The translations under genes and the position numbers were made by a program. Shown here piece by piece: positions 53,650-64,000 of a DNA stretch of 64,000 nucleotides. This DNA is from Gnetum montanum (Eukaryota; Streptophyta; Gnetopsida; Gnetales; Gnetaceae). The notes below the pieces were generated by a model. It searched no databases and had not been told where the DNA came from. It worked only from the letters and a program-made list of their open reading frames with translations. Where the stretch lies: the NCBI GenBank assembly GCA_015680685.1, contig MNCI01012718.1, positions 659,366-723,365 on the forward strand, given 5' to 3'. Within the stretch, counting starts at the first letter, position 1; every line of letters begins with the position of its first letter.

Positions 53650-55560
53650 ATTAATTATTTACCTTTCATTGGGAGTTTTTTTGCTTAAAGTTGTAACTGA
53701 AAAGCAACATATTTTAGAATCTGATATTGACACCTAAAGAAAGGTCATAGTTATGCTCTTGTTGCTAGAAAATAATTACATGCCAAAGCTTTCAAATATA
53801 GTAGAGAACAAGGAGTCGAAAATAATCTCAAATGCAAAGAAATAAAGTAGACAAAGTAGGTTGATCATTAAGAATAACTTCATTCATATATGGTTAAAAG
53901 TTAGAAATTCCATATGTCCATTTCCAAGCATGCTTAGTAATAAGATATTCAAAAAAATGACAAAATGAGTCTTCACTTTTACAAAGAGAACATTGAGAAG
54001 AAACATTTGCTATATGTTTAAGATGAGTGTCAATAAGAAGACCTTGATGAATAAGACACCATAAAAATATGAATTTTAGAAAATGTAGCAGCGCTTTAAT
54101 TATCTTTTATTTTCTTCATCCAAAAGTGCAATGATAATTGCATTTTCTATGCCTTATTGAATTTTTTATAAATAAAATCATTCTTTGTAATAATCTCATA
54201 AGAAACTTTTAAATTAAAATGAAAAACACATATGCTATCGTTCTAAAAAATATCTAGAAAAGCTTGATGAAAATTGTTGTCAACTTCAAATAAATTCTTA
54301 AGATTAGAAATTAATTTTTCAAAATTATTGTTCCTCTTTCTATTCAAACCATATATGCTAGAAGCCTCATTCTAAGTAATCCATCTATCATGCATATACC
54401 TACAAGAAATTGTAGTGATATGAAATTTGCTCCAAGTAGTACACAATCTAGATGTATTAGTAGCCCAGGCTCCTTCATTAAAAGGAACCCACCTTGGGCT
54501 AATTTGCTTAAGTATATTTTCTAAAATTGTAATATGACTGTAATTCTAATATTTTCTAAGCTTGAACTATGTCTTTTTAATTTATTTAAGAATTGGATAA
54601 CTAGGAATAGAAATGGCTTGAGGAAAAAGAAGATGGTGAAGAAAGTTATTGGGAAACCAATTGTTATCATCCTTAGGTTTTCCTTGCATAAGCTTGTTTC
54701 TTAAAAGAAACATCCAAACATCATCTCCATTAATGCATTTTGAAATCTATTTTGTTGCAAGAGAAATACCATAGTTATAATAATTAATAAGGCCAAGTCC
54801 TCCATCTTTCTTGCTATTAGTGCAAATATCTTAAGCAACTCTAGAAAAACCATTCCTATGTTGCTTAGCAGACCAAAGAAACCAATGGATAATACAATTA
54901 ATTCTCTCATAAGAAGTTTTAGAAGGATTCCAATAACTAAAGTAATAAACATGAGTTGATTAAAGCATTTGCTTAATACCTAAAAATTTACCAACAAGGG
55001 TGAGCTTTTTTTTTTCCATTTATCAATATTCCTTGCAATTTTATCAACCACGTTATTTTACAAAATAGTAAGGTTAGGCTCAAAAGAAAAGGGTATTTCT
55101 AAAATTTTTTTAAAAAAATCTTTTTTCAAGATTTTCAAAGGCTTGAGAATAACCCACTAATCAATATTTCTATTACAATAAATAGTGGACTTTTTTAGTT
55201 AATTCAAGAGTTAGATAACATGTAGTAATCCTCCACTTTAGCTAAAAGAGTATTGATATGTTGCAGAGATTTGTTGATAATAAAGAAAAAAGAATCATAT
55301 GCAAAGGGCATGTTAAACAATTGTGTACCTTGATCATCAATTGAAATTCTCTAAATGAAACTCCTTTGTAGATCATAATGCAAATTATGTAAAAAAAAAA
55401 TCTATAGAATAATAAAAAGATCAGAAGCTAAAGGACAACCTTGATGAACTAACTATTGAAGAGAAAAGAAGGAACTTAATTCAATTAGTAGCAACTTCAG
55501 TATTAGCATCTTTGAGAAAGATATGGACAAGTTGAATAAAATTAGTAAAAACTTGAGCAT
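53650..55560 (-). pseudogene. LINE-beta: L1-type RT and zinc-finger C-terminus
   Basis: Minus strand, 5' at about 55560. RT fragments QGCPLASDLFIIL, then an FADD-type motif degraded to MPFAYDSFFFI (about 55310), then AKVEDYYMLSNS. The middle (54950-54600) reads YPKVGGLGLINYYNYGIS-like text and WFPNNFLHHLLFPQAISIP. The C-terminal zinc domain (54000-53920) has CSLCKSEDSFCHFFEYL followed by KHAWKW, matching the zf-RVT end of plant L1 LINEs. ORF1 and endonuclease are absent, so it is 5' truncated. It differs from LINE-alpha. Heavily mutated. Confidence 0.7.
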
Positions 55561-56769
55561 TAGCATCAATGAGCAAGGTATGGACAATGGAATGTGGAAA
55601 ATTAAATTGATAAATTTATTACTTATTTAATATGTTACCAACTACTCAAATTAACATGTTTATCTACATAGTGTACTGATACAATATGTTTCATACTTAT
55701 TATAGATGGTGAAAGTAAAAGAAGAAAAAGGGAAAGAAAAATCATATTGGATGATGGCTTAAATAATATACTTTTGAGGTTAAATAGATGAAACCACAAG
55801 ATTCTAGTCTAAAATGGAGCTCATATTCCTTAGACTAGCTAACATTTTCAAAACTAGCACTATATCTCAAAGACCTTAGGCTCTAAGAATTGGACTTTTC
55901 AACCTTTGCTTCTCCCATTCACAACTAGCTTATAGAAGGAGATTCTTGTGGGATGCAATGTTTTCATGTAGTGAGCCAAAAGAATAACACCACCCGAACT
56001 ACAAGGTTCTTATGTGAGAATGGCTCATCTTACAATTAGGGTTCTTATGGGGCAAACTACTACTATTGAATTCAATGTCATTCCATTTGTGAGGTCCTTG
56101 TAAGAGCCTTTTGCCTATCATTTTTTAACATAATGAGAGTTATTTATTTAGAATGGATGGTCACATGGGTGCTAGTTAATTGAATATCAAAAACATGCCA
56201 CTAAACTCTAGTCCCTAATATAGCACACCCTTTCCTCCATGTTAACTAACTTAGTAGAAGCTCATAATTAGATCAAATCTTAATAGGTCATGTACACTCA
56301 TCTACCCAAGCTGACTCATCGGTTCAATCCAAAATATGAAGCCACTAGGGAATATGAGTTATATCCAAAAAAAATGAAATAGTGGTTATGCCACAAGGTT
56401 ATATAGTACAAATTATTTCTTAAGGCTCATTCTTACATGTATTTTGGATTTGAACATACTTATCTCAAACTAGGAGGATTTGTCCTTCTCCTATGCATTC
56501 TAGACAAGATGCAACTAATTTCTTTTTAGTCTCAACTACAATAGAACACTATGGGCCTACTGCTCTCTACATTTTTTAAGAGTTAAAGCTGTAGACTATT
56601 GGTTATCTTTTAATTGTTTAAATTATTGAATAACATATTTTATTATCTAATCTAACATCACTATCTACCAATTTTAATTGACCATGATCATTTTCCACTT
56701 CCTCAATTGGATATGTTACATCACCTAATCTTATCAACTTGTCCCACCTCATTTTGCAATTTGCTATTA
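55561..56769. other. Unassigned region downstream of the Athila-like pol
   Basis: It lies between the pol end of the minus-strand element (56770) and LINE-beta. It probably contains the 3' region or an envelope-like ORF remnant of that element, but I see no motif, no polypurine tract and no LTR ends that I can defend. Confidence 0.4.
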
Positions 56770-57940
56770 ATAATATTTTTTTAATCTTTGACCATTCACT
56801 AGGAATGAGTTAGATAAGTCTTCCAACGGTGTAATTAGAATACTTCCATTTGTATGGGGTTTTCAAACTAAATATGGACATTTTCACTTTGTTGTAAGTT
56901 TACTCAGAATCTTATGTAACCTCATATTACATAGTAGGACTTTGTCTCCTTCTAAAAATTTCTTATTTAATATAAGTTTATCAGGCATGAGTTTTATTTG
57001 TTTCCTAATTATTTATTGTATATCTATTTCTTGCATACGTACTTCATCAAGTTCATGTATTTGGCCCACCTTAAATCTTGATTTAATTCCTCAATAAAGC
57101 TAAGTTGATTGGCTAGCCTTAAAGATTGGTACTTAATTTATATAGGTAAAATAAATATTTAACCATAAACCAATTGATATAGTGAATATTCCAAACTTGG
57201 TTTATAAGTTATTCGATAAGCCCATAGTGCATCTTGCAATTTTTTAGATTAATGTTTCTCCATACCATATATTGTTTTAGTTAGGATCCTAACGATGATT
57301 CTATTAGTATTTTCAACTTGGCCATTTGTTTGAGAATGGTAAGTAATTGCTATTTTATGTTAGATTCCACTACTCCCAAGGAATTTTTCCATGACCTTTA
57401 CAAATTAGGTTTCTTGATCACTTATGAGCACACATGGAATTCCAAATCATATGAGCATATGTTTTCTTAGAAAGTTAACAACTAACTTAACATCATTTGT
57501 TGATGTGGCCTTGTCCTCTACCCACTTAGTTACATAGTCTATACAAACTAAGATATTGTGGAATTTATTTGGAGACAGAAATGATTCTAAAAAGTCTATG
57601 CTCCATACATTAAATGGTTTTGTTGTTAATATGGGATTAAGTGGCATTTCTTCCCTTTTGAACATTTCCCCTGTATATTAACAACTATCACATGCTTAAA
57701 CATAAGTTTGAGCATCTTTAAAATTTTTGGCTAATAAAACATACTTTGTAATATTTTTAATGTTGTTTAATGGCTATCAAAGTGTCCTTCTCAAAGATCA
57801 TCATGATACATATAGAGAATTTCTTATTATTCATATTCTACAACACGTCTTCTAGCTATTTCATCCTATATGCTACCATTGAGGCTCACTCCAAATATAC
57901 TTTGTGATGAATCATCAGTTGCATAGGATATCTAAGAAAA
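56770..57940 (-). pseudogene. Athila-like integrase
   Basis: From 57900 on minus: YATDDSSQSIFGVSL, GHFDSH and an ACDSC zinc half, then MPLNPILTTKPFNVWSIDF (D about 57600), VCIDYVTKWVEDKA, VLISDQET (second D), ITYHSQTNGQVENTN (catalytic E) and LWAYRITYKPSLEYS. The C-terminal part reads FLEGDKVLLCNMRL, KCPYLV and FLVNGQRLKK, ending near 56775. The DDE residues survive, but stops interrupt the frame about every 30 to 70 codons. Confidence 0.85.
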
Positions 57941-57952
57941 AAAGTCAGTTTT

Positions 57953-58819
57953 TGGTTAGTTCTGATATCTTAGCCCTGATAACAAGGCCCCAATAACTGG
58001 GCCCCATTAACATGATCAGTTGTGTTGACGAGGCCCCATCGATGCAATGTCTATTTTCCTCTATAAATACATGCTCACAACCATGTTTATGCAATTCTTT
58101 GGTCAATAGAGTAGTCGAACTCTTATAGTTTTATTTCGTAATCTTAGAGAATAGTCAGTGAGTGCCCACAATGTGAATTTAAGTTAGTTGTATGGCATCT
58201 TATTTGAGGGACAATGTACCTGGACACATTCCATGAATGGCAATAAGATAAGGATTGATTCTTATTCATTACAACACTTTGACTTAGATTAAATTTACTT
58301 TTAATGCAATTCATATTCCATGTACTTAGTTAATATTTACATTTCCATGCATGTTAATGAATTGGTAGAATGAGCGCAACTAGTTTCAAGCATATACACG
58401 TATTCGCTTGGTAATCCTAGCAACATTATTGCTTGGTTCGCCTAGTAGCATAGCACTTGGTAATCCTAGTAGTGGACACGTGGGTTTAGGACATGTACAG
58501 CAAGCTGGGAATGGACACTCATCACCCACAAGCTAGTTTAAACTTTACTTTCCATTGTTAATTAGTTTAAACAAATGATTTCTTTCTTATCGTTAAGAGT
58601 AGCATAAGGCCAAAACAACATCAAGAATCGTATGCCTCACCCCAGACTAAACCATATGTGACAAAGATACCACTAGTCCAAGTGGAAAGACAGCAAACTG
58701 TGATCAAGGCATAATGATCTAGATGCCACAACTAGTCCCATCCATGGAATTCAACTAGATCGTGCATGAATGCTTGTGATTCATATGGTTGGACATAGGG
58801 GGTACCTTGCTACTCATCA
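57953..58819 (+). mobile_element. Solo LTR-C nested in the Athila-like element
   Basis: About 867 bp on plus, with start TGGTTAGTTCTGATATC (border uncertain) and end GCTACTCATCA at 58819. U3 has GATATC, GGGCCCC-rich and ATCGATGC motifs. TATA box CTCTATAAATACATG at 58059-58073. GGCAATAAGATAAGG near 58240. U5 closely matches E1. No clear 5-bp duplication: CTTTG follows the LTR and GTTTT precedes it. It interrupts the RNase H to integrase linker. Confidence 0.8.
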
Positions 58820-61030
58820 CTTTGATACATTCTTTAAAAAGGATTTCTTTTCCTCTTAATTCTAATGGTTTTGTGTCTTCAATTTGATAAGATAGTTAAT
58901 TATATTAGCAAACCATATGTCTTTCTTGACTAGGAAAATTTGTTCATTAGGGAATTTTTTACTAAATTACCCTTGTTTTCTATTTTCCTCTAATGTTTCC
59001 AATCAAAAGAGGTTATCTACTACAATGTTATCCCTACCTTTCTTGTCAAGTATTTCAAGATTAAATTCTTGGAGCAATAAGCATCACCTTATTATTCTAG
59101 CATTCTCTATCTTTTTGTTGGCTAGGAGCTTAATAGCTGAATGGTGAGTGTATACCCTAGTCTTATAGCCTATTAAGGAATGCCTAAATTTATCTAAGGC
59201 ATATATAATTGCTAAAAGTTATTTTTAGTTGGGCATAGTTCAAACTCTTAGACGCATAGTAAATTACTCTCAGTTTATTTTCTATATATTTCCCAAGTAC
59301 TACTCCTATAGCCATATTAATAGCATGACACATTATATCAAAAGGAAAAATTCCAATTTGGTGCATTAAGTATGAAGGCTAAAGTTACCGTCCCTTTTAG
59401 CTTAGTAAAGGCTTGTTAACATTCATTAGTCCAACTGAAAGGTACATCTTTTGTTAAGAGTTTATAAAATGCTTAACAATTTTTAAAAAGTCTTTAATGA
59501 ACCTTCCATAATACCTAGCATGTCCCAAAAAGGATCTAAGTGTTCTTAAGTTGGTAGGGTTTGGTAGTGTAGAAATAACCTTAACCTTTTCATCATCCAT
59601 CTTAATTCCATATCTTGAAATTACATGTCTTAGAACTACACTACTTGTCACCATTAAATGACTTTTTTCCCAATTAAGTTTTAAATCTTTTTGTATGCAT
59701 CTATCCAATACACATTCTAATTGTTCTAAGATTTGTTCACAAGTATCCCTAATGATCCATAAATACCTCAACGTAGTCTTCTAACATGTTAGAGAAAATA
59801 GAAATCTTAGCCCTTTGGAATGTAGCTGATGCATTACAAAGAGTAAAACACATCCTATAGTATGAAAAGACATCATAAGAACAAGTAAAAGTAGTATTAT
59901 GTTAATCTTTCAATGCTATGGCTACTTGATTATAGCTACTAAACCCATCTAAAAAACAAAAATATTCATGTCCTTCTAACCTTTCTAATATTTGTTTTAT
60001 GTAGACTAAAGAAAAATGATCTCTTTTCATATTATGATTAAGTTTTCTATAATTCACACATGTTCCATTTTCTTCCTTTTTTGGTACAACCATAATGGGG
60101 CTAACCCATTCACTATCACCTATAGAATAAATAATATCCTCCTTCCAAAGTTTAGAGATTTCATCCTTAACAATTTGCTTAAGGGTTGGATTTATTCTCC
60201 TTAGTGGAATTCTAATGGACTTTACATTATTTTCAAGGTATATATGATGTTGGCAAATGTTTGGAGAAATTCCTTGATGGAGATCTTCATAATTCCATGT
60301 GAATGCCTTAGATTTTCTTCTTAGCATTTCAATTAACTTATTTTCTTGGTCAATTATTAATTGAAATTTTATTATTAATGCTTTATTTTCTTCAAGGAAA
60401 ATGTACTTAAATGAACTTGGTAATTTATTAAGTTATAAGGAAGTATTGCAAGGCTAGTCTATATTAATTCCAATAATTCCTTATCCTAGATTAAAAATTT
60501 AGTCTAGGAGATTCTGTTGTTCCTCAGTAGAGGAGTCTAGTAGGCCTACATCAAAATTATTAAGCACTAATATTTCCCTCTCTTTAGCCATTGAGAACAT
60601 TGGAACTAAATAAAGCATTCTTGCTTCCTTAAGGTTTTGATTAATTATATCTTATTTTGTTTCCTTAAAAATATCAAGTATGAACATGAGATTAGCAAAA
60701 GTCAATTGAATTGGGCTTGTTCTACAATGTAGAATTGCATTAGCAATTACAATCTAGGGCTTCCTAGGATAATTGGAAAACATTTGAGGTTTTTAACTTC
60801 TCACATTATAAAGTTCATTGGGTATCTTACATTTTCTACCTCTATAATCAAGTCCTTCAATATTCCAAATGGTTTCACTAACAAACCATCAACCAAGAAA
60901 ATAGACATATTTACTTTTCTCATGTTTTCCAAGTATAACATTTCAACCATTTTACATGACAAATTGTTGATATTTGCATTTAAATCTAATAGGGCATTTC
61001 CAATTCTTTGATCATTAATTTTTATAGGAA
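58820..61030 (-). pseudogene. Athila-like protease, RT and RNase H
   Basis: Protease-like ALLDLNANINNLSCKM (61000), where DxG reads DLN, then FPIILGSPRL. RT (60327-59460): NICQHHIYLENN, DEISKLWKEDIIYSIGDSEW, VNYRKLNH and FLDGFSSYNQVAIALKD. The catalytic FMDD is FMDH plus a stop (about 59755). Then LKLNWEKSHLM, TNLRTLRSFLGHARYYGRFI. RNase H: DKFRHSLIGYKTRVYTHHSA, LEILDKKGRDNIVVDNL, FPNEQIF, WFANIINYL. Both main catalytic centres have changed residues, so it is dead. Confidence 0.85.
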
Positions 61031-61149
61031 TAGTTGCTAGCTCTTAATATCTAGGCATTCCATGGGTCTTAATTAAATGTGACAAATTATCTACTAGATA
61101 CACTTGCCTAGGACTTTTTCTTTGCTTCTTTTAGTGCATAATTCCTTCA

Positions 61150-62050
61150 AGTATTTGGCATAGAGAGGTGTATCTTTTATAGCTTCTTCAAATGGAATAT
61201 GCAAATACAATTCTTTAAACATATTCTCAATGTGTGCCTTAGTAGGAAAATCCTCTTTTAACCTTTTAGGAAAAAGTGGTGACGACTTTTCTAGCTATAT
61301 GTGATGTTTGTTAATTAATAAGTGGTTGATTCCCCAATTTTTCATCTACTTGCTTCCTAATTAACTCCTTTTCTCTAGGCGATTTTTCCTCTAATTGAAT
61401 TTCCTCATTATGCACTTTAAAACTAAACTTTTTTATTAAGCTTATGTTCAATAGTTTTCCCACTTCTAGTAGTAACAACATGTAGTTGTTTCTTGCTTCT
61501 TTTTTGATTTTTGGGACCAAGTTCAAGTTAGGAGGATATTTTTCATTTAGTTAAATCTTAAAGTCGCATTTGGGTTTGAGCCACAAATTATCCATTTTCT
61601 TCTATAAAATTCATAAGGCTTTGTGTTAGGTGAACAAAATGCTTATCTATTGGATTTCTAAAGGGTCTAAAATTACTTGGAGGTATTGGTGGTTGTTGTT
61701 GGTAGAATTTTCTGAGTTGAAATGAGGAAGGAGCTTGATTTATCACTTGTTGGAAAGCCCTTACAAACTCTTGAGTTTCATTATTACAATAGTCTAAGGC
61801 TAAATATTTTATGATGTTATGTTGCTCATTTCCTCATAGCTCAAAAACTTCACATTGGGTAATGTGGGCTTGTTTTTTGATTAACTTAGTCAACTCATCT
61901 ACTTTTTTATTTAATTATTCAATTTGATGAGTTACTCCCTACATGTCATCAAGTTTGGGCTAATGCTTACCTTGAGTTCTCAAATTTAGTTTTGAGAAAT
62001 AAAACTCTCACATAAATAATGCTCAAAAATTCCATGAACAAACAAAGATA
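61150..62050 (-). pseudogene. Athila-like gag C-terminus
   Basis: Minus reading 61860-61440: QCEVFEL (a possible Cys/His remnant), IIKYLALDYCNNETQEFVRA, FQQVINQAPSSFQLRKFYQQ, QPPIPPSNFRPFRNPIDK, then KQLHVVTTRSGKTIEHKL (61490). The segment 61526-61311 continues with a lysine/glutamate-rich stretch. The N-terminal half of gag and the 5' LTR are not recognised beyond 62050. Confidence 0.6.
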
Positions 62051-62839
62051 GAACAAACTTGACCAAGAGGGTAAAACTAAATTGGGTAAATAGTAGAGAA
62101 ATAGAAGAGGGATGAGTGATTCCATTTTTAGTTATCTTGTTACCTCATCCAATAGTCAGGCTTGGTTAAAATCATCTTATTTAAAATCATCTCAGCGAGT
62201 TGATAGATAGATATATATATATATATATATCTATCTAAGCTAGTGGAGCAATTTTGATGGCAATCAGTAGAATTTAATTATTTTTTAAAGTTGTTACGTT
62301 ATCAATTATCATTATAAAGGACATAGTTATAGATATTCAAGTTGCTAAAATATTAATAAAACTATTTAAATAACATCACTATTTGCATTCCAAATAATAT
62401 ATACTAGTAAACATAAATTGGTAGAAATAAAAGTTTATATATTTCTTTATCCAAAAACTTCTAGAAAAATTTCTCTTAGTTATCTATCAATGCTTTGTAA
62501 TAATCTTCCTTCTACAAAACTCATTTTATCAATTATTATATATCTTACCTGTGATAGTTGATATTGTATGAGAAGTTCTTTGTAGGTAACTATTCCCACC
62601 CACCCTCTTACCCACCACTAGACATATTGGCCTCTCGGCCAAAATAATACAAGACTTTCATACGTTAACAAATTTCTGTAACTAATCACCTTAACTAAGA
62701 TGTTGCTAGACAGACTCATTAATTCATTCCATACCATATTGTATCCTCCTTCAGAGAGTCACGGAATGACCATTATTCCTTTCCACAAACTAAATTGTAA
62801 ACAAGTAATGAAATAAACCAAACAAACAATGCCTATGCT
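62051..62839. other. Unassigned AT-rich DNA with TA microsatellite
   Basis: GATAGATAGATATATATA continuing to ATATCTATCTAA at 62202-62238 is a long palindromic AT microsatellite that could form a cruciform. Nothing else is recognised. TTGGCCTCTCGGCCAA at 62627-62642 is a small perfect inverted repeat. Confidence 0.5.
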
Positions 62840-63240
62840 TTAGAGGTTGTCGATGTATGGAACGTGAGTGGAAGGTAGCGAAGAGTCACTCGAGATAAAA
62901 TTTGATACACTAAACTGTAACATCGTGGATGCCAAAGTGATGACATGGTAACCCTTTCATTTAACACAACTAGAGGCATTGGCACCAGCCCCAGAATTTT
63001 GATACTCACCATAATACAAAGTATCCAGAGCAAAATTCCTATCCCATTGATGCCATCTCGTAGCATCAATCAACGAACCCAACGACGACAACATAAACAC
63101 ACTCCTAGAATACTATTTCCAAGGCCATCCTAGGTACACCGTGGCCACTACCAATGACTTTGCAGCCACCACGGTGGAACAGTGAACCAAAATGCCCTTA
63201 TTCTCATTTGGGTTGTGTTGATGTCAACACTCCCATGCTC
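62840..63240 (-). pseudogene. Pectinesterase (pectin methylesterase) C-terminal exon, broken
   Basis: Minus frame ending TAA at 62840-62842. It reads NPNENKGILVHCSTVVAA, then YLGWPWK-stop-YSRSVFMLSS, DATRWHQWDRNFALDTLYYG, EYQNSGAGANASSCVK-stop-KGYHVITL, FSVSNFISSDSSLPSTHVPY. This is the last part of plant pectin methylesterases (DPNQNTGI, LGRPWKEYSR, GW-W-FAL-TLYYGEY-N-GPGA, WKGYHVI). These enzymes remove methyl esters from cell-wall pectin. The conserved arginine of LGRPW is W (CGG to TGG), and two premature stops (TAG, and TGA for W) kill it. Upstream exons are not seen, so this is a fragment. Confidence 0.85.
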
Positions 63241-64000
63241 TCATGGGGCCATGATTATCAACGTCTCTATATCTCTCTCTTAATAACCACAATAAAAATC
63301 ATGTGAGTAGTGGACATTTAAACTACCAGGTGGTGGTCATTAATGGCAGCAATTACGGTCATTAGTGGCAGATGTTTTGGAAGTGATAGCGGTTATGAAC
63401 ATTAGTGGTAGACGTTATGGCAATTATGAACATAAGTGGGCACTTAATTGGAGAACGTGGGCATTATTACATAAGAAGTGGTGGCAGTTTCTATAGCCAT
63501 TACATCAAACATAGGCATCATTATGGATGACTGCAACAGCTATAAAACTAGGGGAATGGAGGAATCCTTAGGGCTCTTCCCATCAAGGAAAAAGGCTCTG
63601 GCTATCGGTTTAGAGGGGCAACTTCCTCTCCAGATTAGTGGTTTCCTCCTTTCTTTTTTTGTATTTTGCAGGCTTCTGGCTGATCTTCGAGGAAGGTCCA
63701 GAATGGGAGCCAACGGCTCAAAATCATACCCTTGCGAGTCTTCTCAGCAATGGTAGGAGGGTTCTTTCTCTCTTCTTTCTATCTATAACAATGTAGGCAA
63801 TGCAGCCCATGCACAGGATGTGAGACATATGATTTTCTTTGGGTCAGCAGCTTGTCACAGTGGTGTAGACATGGGTGAACAATTCTCGTCTCTACGGTGG
63901 TGCACAAAAGGAGGCAAAAGGCAGCAAGCTTTGAGAACCATAGATGCTACCTTGTGCAGACTGTGGTGGGCAATCTCTCTCTTTCTCTCTTTCTTTCTCT
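63241..64000. other. Unassigned promoter-like stretch with tandem repeats and a 92-codon ORF
   Basis: Imperfect repeats of CATTAGTGGCAG and TTATGGCAATTATGAA (63339-63452) precede CTATAAAACTAGG (63540-63552). An ORF at 63478-63756 overlaps it (MVAVSIAITSNIGIIMDD, then GLFPSRKKALAIGLEGQLP) without known family. CT-rich text ends the window. The repeats plus TATA could be an LTR promoter of an unrelated element or a host promoter. Confidence 0.35.

Larger units (their letters stand above)
56770..62050 (-). mobile_element. Athila-like gypsy element, minus strand, broken
   Basis: Gag tail, protease, RT, RNase H and integrase run from 62050 down to 56770, in gypsy order. Family clues are HVVTTRSGKTIEHKL after gag, ALLDLNANIN at the protease, VFMD at the RT and WSIDFLESF with YVTKWVE at the integrase, all in the style of Athila. 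Solo LTR-C has inserted between RNase H and integrase. Its own LTRs are not recognised in the window. Confidence 0.85.

Noticed and set aside
62620-62645. U2 snRNA-like CTCTCGGCCAAAA string
   Set aside because: Only a dozen bases are similar, with no Sm site or stem loops following. It is just a small inverted repeat.

Overview
The window looks like intergenic DNA of a large plant nuclear genome. It is AT-rich and packed with old, nested retrotransposons, and I see no intact host gene. The plant assignment rests on Ty3/gypsy elements primed by tRNA-Asp, plant-type L1 and RTE LINEs, tRNA-derived SINEs and a broken plant pectinesterase exon. A seed plant with a very large, slowly purged genome (a gymnosperm, for example) would fit the old nested insertions, but the sequence alone does not prove the species. 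One base is ambiguous (N at 31780).

Layout. 1-2640: a minus-strand RTE LINE tail and short dispersed repeats. 2640-3562: the 3' end and LTR of a truncated gypsy element (LTR-A). 4100-7604: a tandem satellite with a unit of about 307 bp, 11 to 12 copies. About 7715-26960: one minus-strand L1-like LINE (LINE-alpha copy 1), split by two gypsy elements. E1 (8282-15222) has gag but no pol. E2 (16178-26278) has gag and pol. 27155-29150: two SINE copies either side of a solo LTR (LTR-B, 27452-28603). 30640-41030: LINE-alpha copy 2, split by E3 (31075-39577), which has gag and a large second ORF but no pol. 41030-42614: a less AT-rich stretch with an inverted repeat. 42615-52552: E4, with gag and pol. 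53650-55560: a different minus-strand LINE with a zinc-finger tail. 56770-62050: a minus-strand Athila-like gypsy element holding a plus-strand LTR (LTR-C, about 57953-58819). 62840-63240: pectinesterase pseudogene. The rest is unassigned.

E1 to E4, LTR-A, LTR-B and LTR-C form one superfamily. Their LTRs begin TGWTRA/TGTTGA and end ACTCATCA, and share R-U5 sequence, a TATAAATA box, an AATAAA signal, a GGGGGTA polypurine tract and a tRNA-Asp primer site. Their U3 regions differ: each carries its own set of short palindromes. All four internal elements share non-coding modules between the main coding part and the 3' LTR: a T-rich tract, a 55-base conserved hairpin candidate, and a branch-point plus 3' splice-site module placed right before a second ORF or its remnant. 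In E3 that second ORF spans 933 codons with an Athila-like N-terminal domain and a long coiled coil, and a U3-like palindrome cluster with a TATA tract lies upstream of it. E2 and E4 could once have supplied protease, RT and integrase in trans to E1 and E3. None looks functional now: all reading frames carry stops and frameshifts, mostly from transitions.
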